DNA of 32,504 nucleotides from contig JAEEKV010000281.1 in the NCBI GenBank assembly GCA_016282595.1, forward strand, positions 1-32,504, written 5' to 3'. Within the stretch, counting starts at the first letter, position 1; each line of letters begins with the position of its first letter. The notes beneath the pieces were generated by a model, which saw only the letters and a program-made list of their open reading frames with translations, searched no databases and was not told where the DNA came from. Of the stretch, positions 1 to 8,259 are shown one piece after another. The position numbers and the translations under genes were made by a program. This DNA is from Lachnospiraceae bacterium. GTDB lineage: Bacteria > Bacillota > Clostridia > Lachnospirales > Lachnospiraceae.

Positions 1-287
1 GATATCTTTCCAAGGTTTCCAACCTGTCCAAACCTGCTGAGGAGTGGGTAGCAGGCGGTATGCCCATCACCAAGATGATGAACATGGAAAGAAGAAACGG
101 TGAGGACAAGCCGGTTATCAGAAAGGCTCTGGTTGAGCTTGACGGCGCTCCCTTCAAGTACTTCGAGGCACACAGAGAAGAGTGGGCAGAGAAGACCTGC
201 TTCCTGTATCCCGGTGCAATCCAGTACTTCGGACCTGCTGAGGTTTGCGATCTGACCACCAGAACCCTGGCATTGGAGAAGGGCTGA
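1..287 (+). CDS. pfp: Diphosphate--fructose-6-phosphate 1-phosphotransferase (PPi-PFK), C-terminal fragment; gene begins upstream of window
   Basis: Frame 3 is open from the window start (YLSKVSNLSKPAEEWVAGGMPITKMMNMERRNGEDKPVIRKALVELDGAPFKYFEAHREEWA...YPGAIQYFGPAEVCDLTTRTLALEKG*); the tail matches my recollection of long-type PPi-dependent PFK C-termini. Confidence 0.75.
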   Translation, partial: YLSKVSNLSKPAEEWVAGGMPITKMMNMERRNGEDKPVIRKALVELDGAPFKYFEAHREEWAEKTCFLYPGAIQYFGPAEVCDLTTRTLALEKG

Positions 288-320
288 GAAGCATTATAAG
301 AAAAGAGATTGGATAAAACG

Positions 321-347
321 GCCGCTGCGTTTGCAGCGGCTGTTTTT
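321..347 (+). terminator. Intrinsic terminator after the PFK gene
   Basis: Perfect 8-bp stem GCCGCTGC (321-328) / GCAGCGGC (333-340), 4-nt loop, followed by TGTTTTTT. Confidence 0.9.
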
Positions 348-405
348 TACATACGAATAAAACGACGGACGAGATCTGGCCCTCCGACGGCGAGAGGCCG
401 CTTGG

Positions 406-1602
406 TCAGTATTGGTCCAGACGCTCAATAAAAGCATCCACCAGTTCTTTTTTGTTGCCCACATTAAAAGAACGATACAGCTTTGTATAGTGTTGGGAAA
501 CAGAGTTTTCACTGATCCCTTTTTCGGCAGCGATCTCCTTGTTCGTATATTGATTGATGGCATAGTGGATATAGTCAAAATCGTCATTGGTCAAGGAGAA
601 TAAGGACTTCGGCTTCTTCAGATAGAGCATCAAGCCGATGTAAGATTTTCGATGTTCCTTGACCATCTTAACAAGGGCGGGATCAATGCTTTTTTTCGAT
701 TGCTTTAATGCTCTGTCCAAAACCTTGGGAGCGATGGAATACAGGTCAGATAACATAACGTAACCGTTATGTTTGCGGGCAAGGTCATAGGCGTACATTG
801 CAAACTGGTCGGATAACTTATATTGTTTCTGCTTATAAAAAATGAATGCCAGCTCGGAACTGAGCAGGATGGAAGGGTAGATAACCCCTTTGCTTTCAAA
901 GGTTTTTAAGGCCATTTCATACATGGTTGTATCGACGCTTCGTTTTTCCCGGAGCGAAAGCAGGATCTGCTTGTAAAGCATCATTGTGGTGATGATCGGG
1001 AAAGACTCACTGCTGTAATCGTAGGTATAATCAAAAGAGATGTTCAGCAGGGAATCGAACCCTTTGTAATAGCTTTCAAGATCGATGAGTAGTGTCCGCA
1101 TTTCTTTTTTGTGTCTGAAATCCTTCGCAAAGATCTTTTGCAGTTGCAGCACATGCTTCATAAACTGGGGATATTGATTCTGATACAGACGGCATCTTGC
1201 CATCAAGTACAGGCAGGTGATCTGAAAGGGCAGGTCTTCGGCTTCGGAAAAAGCTTCAGATGCCAGATCGTAGGATGCTCCGTAATGGCCAAGGAGTGCT
1301 TCTTCAAAGGCAGTATAGAGTTTCTGTTCCGCGGGTTTTTGCAGCGTATCCTTCAGTTCTTGAAAATTTAGATACAGGTAAAGGGGAAAGTGAAATTCAG
1401 GATCCCCATTACTGCCCTGACTGTTTTCGTGTTCTGAAGATCTTTTGGCGGTACAGTCTTCTTTTCTGGCATATGCCGGGATCATCCAAGTATTTCCCAC
1501 GAGATAAGCCCCTTCAATTTTCCCATCCGCTGCGTATCGCGTAACGGTCTTTCTGGAGACTCCCCAATTTTTCGCAATCTCGTTTGTTGATAAATATTCC
1601 AT
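406..1602 (-). CDS. Putative transcriptional regulator with N-terminal MerR/excisionase-like HTH, helical TPR-like middle and C-terminal LuxR/GerE-like HTH (398 aa)
   Basis: N-term MEYLSTNEIAKNWGVSRKTVTRYAADGKIEGAYLVGNTWMIP is a helix-turn-helix; C-term SLTNDDFDYIHYAINQYTNKEIAAEKGISENSVSQHYTKLYRSFNVGNKKELVDAFIERL has a LuxR-type NKEIA...S..SV..H..K.Y.....N..EL pattern; good RBS (GGAGGGG) before the ATG. Confidence 0.75.
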   Translation of the reverse strand: MEYLSTNEIAKNWGVSRKTVTRYAADGKIEGAYLVGNTWMIPAYARKEDCTAKRSSEHENSQGSNGDPEFHFPLYLYLNFQELKDTLQKPAEQKLYTAFEEALLGHYGASYDLASEAFSEAEDLPFQITCLYLMARCRLYQNQYPQFMKHVLQLQKIFAKDFRHKKEMRTLLIDLESYYKGFDSLLNISFDYTYDYSSESFPIITTMMLYKQILLSLREKRSVDTTMYEMALKTFESKGVIYPSILLSSELAFIFYKQKQYKLSDQFAMYAYDLARKHNGYVMLSDLYSIAPKVLDRALKQSKKSIDPALVKMVKEHRKSYIGLMLYLKKPKSLFSLTNDDFDYIHYAINQYTNKEIAAEKGISENSVSQHYTKLYRSFNVGNKKELVDAFIERLDQY

Positions 1603-1619
1603 ACGGATCCCCTCCGCAA

Positions 1620-1635
1620 TGTCCCCATGGGGACA
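1620..1635. promoter_or_regulatory. Perfect 16-bp palindrome TGTCCCCATGGGGACA just upstream of the regulator start; candidate operator
   Basis: The sequence is identical to its reverse complement and lies 18-33 nt upstream of the regulator ATG at 1602. Confidence 0.55.
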
Positions 1636-1918
1636 AGCTGTTTTTTATATGTTACAGAAGTTTCCGGTCATACGATCTCGTTTTTATGAGATCCTGAAAA
1701 AACCGTGAGGTGTGGAAAATAAGGTGTTTAAGAGCCTTTTTGGTGAAAACCTGTGAACACACAGGGATCATCACTTTTGTTTAGTATAGCATGAGGTCGT
1801 TTTGAATCATAGGGGTCTGGGAAGGCAAAAATAGTGAGTAAAATGAATTTGGTTGGAAAAAAAGCGGCTTCGGACACATAGCGAAGAAAAAGCTTGTCAA
1901 GTAAAATAGACATATGTT

Positions 1919-1949
1919 TATGGTCGATACAGACCATATTTCTTTTTTT
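1919..1949 (+). terminator. Hairpin plus T-tract in the leader of the giant-protein operon (possible weak terminator/attenuator)
   Basis: TATGGTC (1919-1925) / GACCATA (1932-1938) perfect 7-bp stem, 6-nt loop, followed by TTTCTTTTTTT. Confidence 0.4.
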
Positions 1950-1989
1950 AGGGAATCAGGACTGCAAATTGTAGTTTCAACTACTGGAA

Positions 1990-2115
1990 AGTTAGGCGGC
2001 AACCTGTAAAAAAATAGGGAGACACGCCATGGGTTACAGGTTTGACACGGAAGTCAAAAATACAGAGAGTTGTGGCAGACAGACAACAGGGAGAGGTATA
2101 TCCTGTGTCTTTTTT
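1990..2115 (+). promoter_or_regulatory. Structured 5' leader with competing helices ending in a terminator-like hairpin; candidate cis-regulatory RNA
   Basis: AACCTGTAA (2001-2009)/TTACAGGTT (2034-2042) 9 bp; TTTGAC (2041-2046)/GTCAAA (2053-2058) 6 bp; GTTGT (2069-2073)/ACAAC (2083-2087) 5 bp, exclusive with GACAACAGG (2082-2090)/CCTGTGTC (2102-2109), which is followed by TTTTTT (2110-2115). Confidence 0.5.
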
Positions 2116-2214
2116 GTGCGAATAAGAAACATCCTCAGGGAATGTCGGCGCCATTCGGATGCCGATGCTTTCTGCGGATGTTTTTTTATAAATTATATGC
2201 AAGGAGGAAACGTT

Positions 2215-5200
2215 ATGCGAAAGGGTTGGAGATTGATTGTTTTATCGGCGATCACATTACTCTTAGCCGGCTTTTGGACCCAGACTGACGTTTTGGCGGA
2301 TTATACCGCCAGGACCCAGCCCCTTAAGCTGACTGACAATGCAAGTAATGTGGACGACAAAAGCGAGACGGAAGGATGGGAGTGGAAGGCTTCAGAAAAG
2401 CAGCTCATCCTGAAGGACGGCTTTACGCTCAATTACGAAACGGGACTGGAAGCCGCTATGACGCTGAAAGCCGGTACGACCATCGTATTGGAAGGAGATG
2501 CCTCCATCAAATCCAATAATACGGCCATTGATGCAAAGGGTGATCTGGACATTATTTATCAGCCTGCAGCTGTCGAGGAAGCAAGTATAGTATCGGAAAA
2601 CAGCGGCTCTGCTGAGGAAGTGGCCATTCCCGAGGCGCTGAAACCGGATCCGGATGCTTTCGGTGAGCTTACCATTCAGTGTACGGAAGTCGGTTCAGGC
2701 TCAACCTGCAACTATGGCATTCGTATGGAGAATGAGTGCTATCTGACCGTAAAGGAGGATGCGCTTGTGGAGATTACAGGCGGTAATGGATGCCTGTATG
2801 CATCCAGCGATAAGGGAGCCCTGTTAAACGTGGGAAGCAGGGGTGCCGTGATCCTTTCCAACAGCAAGGGTGTAGGTGGAAACAAATTTGAGATCTATGC
2901 CAAAGACAACCGTGTGCTTTTTGATGCCACCAATAGAAACGGCAGTTTCACCTATATGAAGAAGGGTGATAAAAAAGCGATCAGTTCGCAGACTTATCTG
3001 AAGCTGTTGGCAGTGGAAATTGAAAGTGACTATAAGAATGATATGTCCGCAAAGCGTAATGATGATAAGAGCGGAAATGACTATGAGGTTACCTATGACG
3101 GAATGGAGCATCCTATCAGGATCAATGCTTCCGAGTTGGACAATCTGGAACTGACCCCCACCAACTTTTCCTATAAGGATACCAGTTACAGCGAGTACCT
3201 GGAGGAAGAGGGGACGGATTACAGGGATAAAAAGGCTGTAGATAAGAACACGACCTATAAAAAGTTTACGGAAAAGGTGAAGTATCCGAAGGAAGCTGCT
3301 GAATATGCGGTTTCTTACCGTAACGTGCGTGCGTTCGCAAACTTTAAGATCAAACAGCGAAAGGTTTATATCAAAGGCCTGAAGGCAAAGAACAAGACCT
3401 ATGATAACTGGGAAGATGCCGAGATCGATTACAGTGCCTTAGAGCCCGATGATCAGAAGAAAATTGAGAATATTGTCTGCATCAATGACTTTAACGGAAA
3501 CGTAACGGATGAAAATAAAAAGGCAGTGGCAGATATTACCGGTATTCCCTTAAGGGATATTGAGAAGCTGGGCGTGGAGATCGTTCCCTATGCCAAAGCA
3601 TACTTTTTGAAAAAAGCAGCAGCGGGTGATACAACTGTTTGCACTATTGACGGCACCTCTTATGCGAAGAGCAAGGACGTAGCCTATGAGAATAATGAGA
3701 TCCATAACGGTCTTGTGGAGAACAAAAATGTTCTCATCGATGAGATCTATCTGACCAACCCCAACTATGATGTGCAGGTTCAGAGCGGTCCCGGCGTGGC
3801 TAAGACCATCACGCTGTCAGCAACTGATAAAACCGCTGAAGTTTTGGCGGAAAATAAGAGTCAGGCATTTTCACAGGAAAAAATCTATCCCAGAAACCTC
3901 ACGGATAAGACCTTTATCAAATGCTGGGTGACCCCCAAAGAGAAGACCTGGAGTAAGGATGCAAGCGGGGAATCCATCTGGAAGGAAGTGGAAAGATTTG
4001 CAACGGATACATCCTGTCAGACTCCCCAAAACAGACAAAACGATGTAGTGAATCTGGTGGAGAGTACGGACTATGCCCTCAGTACCAATTCCTACAATGA
4101 GATCGGAAAGCAGATCGTGCTCTTTACGGGACGCGGAAACTATAAGGGATCTGTTACGGATTCCTGGCTGCTTTTGAAGGCAAGACGTGATATCTACTTA
4201 ATGGAAAGCGATGAGCATGGTTATGACGGACAGCGCTACGTCATTTCAAATGATGTCCAAAACAATGTGACTCCTAAGAATTTTAATTCCGGCGATCCCT
4301 TTGACACAGATGTTCAGGGTGACACAGAATTCGGAAAGAACGACTTTGCCTTTATGATCGTGGCAACCACCGGAGGTAACGACGGTATCACTCCTACCAA
4401 GGAAAACGTAACCCCCAGAGATGTGACAAAGCCTGAAGCGGATCTGGAAAACGGATGTGGCTTCTCCATTACCTATGAAGGAACGAAGCTTGACGGAACC
4501 AAGTACGAAAAGAGCGAGCTTGCCCCCATCGATGCCGGAGACTATACCGTTACCGTACATGTGGATGAGACCGAGCATTATCTCGCGGCGGAAAAATCCA
4601 CTACCTTTACCATTTACCCCAGAGTGGTGGATCTGCGCTGGAGCGTATCGCAGAATGATACGGCTACTCCTGCATGGGACAACAATCCCACTCAGATGAC
4701 CTACAACGGAACCAATAATATCCTTTCCGCAGTCGTGATCAACAATGTGACGAGAGCGGACGTAAAGGACCAAAAGCCCGATGTGGTGAATGTTACGGAA
4801 TACACCTATAACGGAGATACTCGTGCGAACCGATCCAAGGACAGCGAGGCCATCAGGAACCTGAAGCTGGCAGCGGGACAGGCCAACGAACAAGGAGCTC
4901 CCAGGGATGCGGGCACATACTATGTAAATGCAACGGCCATCGACAATATCAACTATACGTTGGCTGCCAACAAAGCATTTTTGACGCCTACCCCCAAACA
5001 TGACTATAGGGTGGATCCCAAGGAAGTGGGAATGGCCTGGAGCACCGTAAGCGGCAATCAGATCAAGGATCTGACCTTTAACAATCTTGACCAGACCCCT
5101 GTCTTTACCGTTCTGGATCTGTGCAAAAACGAAGCAGGCGTTACGGATGTCTGCAACGTCAGAAGAGACAGTATTGCTTATGCAGGCTTTGATGTGTACG

Positions 5201-8200
5201 GGGATGCTTATGCAAATCCTTATACCGGAAAGGAAGACGGCACTGTAGTTGGAACGGCCGCAGAAAACGCAAAGACAGACATCCTTCCTGAGCGCAAGAA
5301 GAACAGTCTTAAGGCTGCGCCGGCTGACTATAAGCAGGATGATTGGGGTGCGGTAAACGCCAGCCGTGACGGAAGCGATATCACCATTACCGCCGGGGAA
5401 TATGACAATCCCAACTATGAGGTGAAGGCGGATGATCCCGGCAGAGTCGCAGCCATTACCATCAGCCCTTTGGATCTGACAACACTTTCCATCTCAGATC
5501 GGTCCATGACGCTGGATAACCCGTTGCCGGATAAAGGCGTAGAGCTTTGGGCGCATCTGATGAGCTATACCGGATATGAATATCCGCCTGTTCTGGAATG
5601 GAAGCAGGGCATTGCCGGCGAAGTGATGCAAAGGGAAGCACGTGATAAAGAAAACGGAGATGCCCTTGCAGATATCGGCATCGGAAGAGGTGACTATACC
5701 GCCCAGAATTATACCTCAGCCATCGAGAACAGAAACGAAGACTATGTGATCGAGATCACGGGTCGGAACAACTATAAAGGAACAGTCAGGATCCCCTGGA
5801 ACATCGTAAAGCTGGAGCAATATTTTGTGATCAGTGGCGTTAAGGCTTCGGATGATACGGCTGTACCTTATGATGTGACAAAGGATGAGACGGGAATTAA
5901 GGTAAAGAGCTTTGCCTTTACTTACAACAATGCGGCAAAGGCGGCCCCTGTTTATGAATATATTCATGCAAACAAAGATATCTTGAATGACAATCTGCAT
6001 ACCATAGAGGATTATGTAGAATATCTGTATGAAGGCACCATGGATAACGGAAAGGCTTATAAGAGCAGCAAGATGCCTACCGAGGCCGGCGCCTATAAGG
6101 TAACCGTTACCTTGATCGAGACAGATAATTATGAGAAGCAGACCGACAGCGCAGATTTTGTCATAAAGCCAAAAGAGGTTACCATCGAAAGTGGTGTGAT
6201 CGGAGAGGATAAGATCTATGACGGAACCGCTGCAGCATCCCTGAATTTTGAGCAGACTAAATTCATCGGACTTTTGGATGAGGATGCGGATGAGATAGCG
6301 AGCATTTTTGCTTCCAAGGCAGCCAAGGATTATATCACCTACAATGCCAAGTTCTATGAGAATAATAAGAGTATCACGGATGTAAGGCTTGTGGGAGATA
6401 CGAAGGTGGCTGATACCATCGGCATTTCCTTTGAAGAGTGTCAGTTTGATAAGGAAAACAACATTAAACTTCTGAATGAGGACGGCTCCTTAGACAAGAT
6501 CTATGATTATGTGATCTCAGTAAGTGGTAACCAGATCAATACCGAGGCCAAAATCCTGCCCAGACCTGTAAAGGTTTCGGGATTTAAGGCCAAGGATAGG
6601 GTGTATAACGGTACCACAGATGTAGTTTTGGATATCACGGATGTGAAGATCGATGGTGTGATCGGCGATGAGAAGCTGACAGCAAAGGCTGCCGGAAAGC
6701 TGAGAGCCAGAACCGGAGAAGAAGCAGGGGATAAGGATGTTCTGATGAAGGACGGAAAACCTGCAGCTAAGAAGGTGGAGGTCACTGTACTTTCCATCGG
6801 CTCACAAGATGGCGTTACCCTGGCGGATAATTACTGCATCGTAGAGTCGGATCAGCAAAATGAGACTACCGCAGTGATCAGCCCCGCGACATTAAAGATC
6901 TCCGGCATCAAGGCGGAGGAGCGTGAATATGACGGCACAACAGATGCAAAGAACATTGATTGGAGCAATATGAAGGTTTCCGGAGCCTGCGAAGGTGATT
7001 TCGTGATCCTTCAGGAAGAAAGTGATTCCTATCAGTATCCCAAAGAGGGTGTTTACGAGACCGCAGATGTGGAATATGACAAAAACGGTCTGCCGGCGGA
7101 AAAGAAGGTCATTATCGAAGACTTTACGCCGCAGTTCAAGGAAGGATTCTTTAAGGACGATTACGTTCTGGATGAACTGGGAATCGTTGGTACCATCCTT
7201 CCGAAGAAAACGCAGGTGACTGAGGAGAGTGTGAAGTGGACCTTTGATGAGGAAAAACAGATCCCTGTTGCTTCTCTGGCAGACGGATCTGCGCTGGAGC
7301 TTTCGGTGCAGTACTTCAAGGCATCCGATACGGAGCACAGATTCCCCGTAGCCTATGAGAACCTTGAGGATGATGAGCAGTATGTAGCTGTGATCGTGGG
7401 ACTGGAGGATGGCAATTATGAAGCCGCGGATCCTACGGCTATGCCGCAGCAGGCATTTGTTCACGATATCATCAAAGAGGAACCAAAGAAGGACGATCAG
7501 GAAGATCAAACCGATGAAGAAACCCGGCAGACCGAGCCGAAGCAGGATGGTACTGAAAGCAAGGATGCCGGGCAGGAGAAGAAAGATCCTGTCATCATCG
7601 ACGACAGTAAGGCTGTAAAGCCTGCAGAAACAAAGAAGGAAGCTGAGGTTACCGAAGAAGAAAAGATTGCGGCGGACAATCAGCTCAATGAACAGGCAAA
7701 GCTTTCCTATAAGAATAAGAAACTGACTATGACCTGGGGAAGCGTCAGCGGTGCAGATGGATATATCGTGCATCTGTCAGGCCCCGGAAAGAAAGCACCG
7801 GCAACCACCGTTGTTACGGGAAGCGATAAAACCTCTGTAACGGTGAACCGCAAAAATGCCAAGAAAAAGTATTTTGCCTATGTGGAAGCGTTTAGACTGG
7901 TAGACGGAAAACGCGTTGTCATAGGCAAGAGCTTCAAGCTGAAATGCGCAGGATCGAAGATTAAATCATTTAACGCCGTTAAGATCAAGGGATGTCCCAA
8001 CTCCCTGGCCCTTGGCGCTGCGAGCACCTATAAGCTTTCGGCCAAGGTGGTACTCACCAATCGCAAGGTGAAGAAGGGTAAGAAAGCCGGACTGGTATAT
8101 TGGTCATCGGATCCCGAGATCGCAAAGGTTTCGAAGAAGGGAGTTATTTCCCCGGGCAAGCAGGGCAGCTGCTATGTCTATGTGATGGCTAAAAACGGCT

Positions 8201-8232
8201 TAAAGAAAAAGATCAGGATCACCGTTGGATAA
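2215..8232 (+). CDS. Giant secreted repeat protein (about 2005 aa from the preferred start): signal peptide, YDG/MBG-like repeats, FN3-like and Lys-rich Big2-like C-terminus
   Basis: RBS AAGGAGG at 2201-2207 and ATG 2215 giving signal peptide MRKGWRLIVLSAITLLLAGFWTQTDVLA. Repeats such as VTIESGVIGEDKIYDGTAAASL, VKVSGFKAKDRVYNGTTDVVL, LKISGIKAEEREYDGTTDAKN. C-term LTMTWGSVSGADGYIVHL and LVYWSSDPEIAKVSKKGVISPGKQGSCYVYVMAKNG. Confidence 0.85.
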   Translation: MRKGWRLIVLSAITLLLAGFWTQTDVLADYTARTQPLKLTDNASNVDDKSETEGWEWKASEKQLILKDGFTLNYETGLEAAMTLKAGTTIVLEGDASIKSNNTAIDAKGDLDIIYQPAAVEEASIVSENSGSAEEVAIPEALKPDPDAFGELTIQCTEVGSGSTCNYGIRMENECYLTVKEDALVEITGGNGCLYASSDKGALLNVGSRGAVILSNSKGVGGNKFEIYAKDNRVLFDATNRNGSFTYMKKGDKKAISSQTYLKLLAVEIESDYKNDMSAKRNDDKSGNDYEVTYDGMEHPIRINASELDNLELTPTNFSYKDTSYSEYLEEEGTDYRDKKAVDKNTTYKKFTEKVKYPKEAAEYAVSYRNVRAFANFKIKQRKVYIKGLKAKNKTYDNWEDAEIDYSALEPDDQKKIENIVCINDFNGNVTDENKKAVADITGIPLRDIEKLGVEIVPYAKAYFLKKAAAGDTTVCTIDGTSYAKSKDVAYENNEIHNGLVENKNVLIDEIYLTNPNYDVQVQSGPGVAKTITLSATDKTAEVLAENKSQAFSQEKIYPRNLTDKTFIKCWVTPKEKTWSKDASGESIWKEVERFATDTSCQTPQNRQNDVVNLVESTDYALSTNSYNEIGKQIVLFTGRGNYKGSVTDSWLLLKARRDIYLMESDEHGYDGQRYVISNDVQNNVTPKNFNSGDPFDTDVQGDTEFGKNDFAFMIVATTGGNDGITPTKENVTPRDVTKPEADLENGCGFSITYEGTKLDGTKYEKSELAPIDAGDYTVTVHVDETEHYLAAEKSTTFTIYPRVVDLRWSVSQNDTATPAWDNNPTQMTYNGTNNILSAVVINNVTRADVKDQKPDVVNVTEYTYNGDTRANRSKDSEAIRNLKLAAGQANEQGAPRDAGTYYVNATAIDNINYTLAANKAFLTPTPKHDYRVDPKEVGMAWSTVSGNQIKDLTFNNLDQTPVFTVLDLCKNEAGVTDVCNVRRDSIAYAGFDVYGDAYANPYTGKEDGTVVGTAAENAKTDILPERKKNSLKAAPADYKQDDWGAVNASRDGSDITITAGEYDNPNYEVKADDPGRVAAITISPLDLTTLSISDRSMTLDNPLPDKGVELWAHLMSYTGYEYPPVLEWKQGIAGEVMQREARDKENGDALADIGIGRGDYTAQNYTSAIENRNEDYVIEITGRNNYKGTVRIPWNIVKLEQYFVISGVKASDDTAVPYDVTKDETGIKVKSFAFTYNNAAKAAPVYEYIHANKDILNDNLHTIEDYVEYLYEGTMDNGKAYKSSKMPTEAGAYKVTVTLIETDNYEKQTDSADFVIKPKEVTIESGVIGEDKIYDGTAAASLNFEQTKFIGLLDEDADEIASIFASKAAKDYITYNAKFYENNKSITDVRLVGDTKVADTIGISFEECQFDKENNIKLLNEDGSLDKIYDYVISVSGNQINTEAKILPRPVKVSGFKAKDRVYNGTTDVVLDITDVKIDGVIGDEKLTAKAAGKLRARTGEEAGDKDVLMKDGKPAAKKVEVTVLSIGSQDGVTLADNYCIVESDQQNETTAVISPATLKISGIKAEEREYDGTTDAKNIDWSNMKVSGACEGDFVILQEESDSYQYPKEGVYETADVEYDKNGLPAEKKVIIEDFTPQFKEGFFKDDYVLDELGIVGTILPKKTQVTEESVKWTFDEEKQIPVASLADGSALELSVQYFKASDTEHRFPVAYENLEDDEQYVAVIVGLEDGNYEAADPTAMPQQAFVHDIIKEEPKKDDQEDQTDEETRQTEPKQDGTESKDAGQEKKDPVIIDDSKAVKPAETKKEAEVTEEEKIAADNQLNEQAKLSYKNKKLTMTWGSVSGADGYIVHLSGPGKKAPATTVVTGSDKTSVTVNRKNAKKKYFAYVEAFRLVDGKRVVIGKSFKLKCAGSKIKSFNAVKIKGCPNSLALGAASTYKLSAKVVLTNRKVKKGKKAGLVYWSSDPEIAKVSKKGVISPGKQGSCYVYVMAKNGLKKKIRITVG

Positions 8233-8259
8233 AGAGAGAAGGAAAAGGAGGAAAAGCGT

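Noticed and set aside
1940-2090. Leader resembles known riboswitches (c-di-GMP-I-like GGCAACC...GGGA...GCCATGGG; cobalamin-like GGGAATCAGG..TGCAAAT...GGGAGAC...GAAGTCAAAAATAC)
   Set aside because: Diagnostic elements are missing or altered (no GGGACGCAAAGCC or GAAA tetraloop pairing; no GCCACTG, intact GGTG..AATCC pairing or B12 box). Not called without a covariance-model search.
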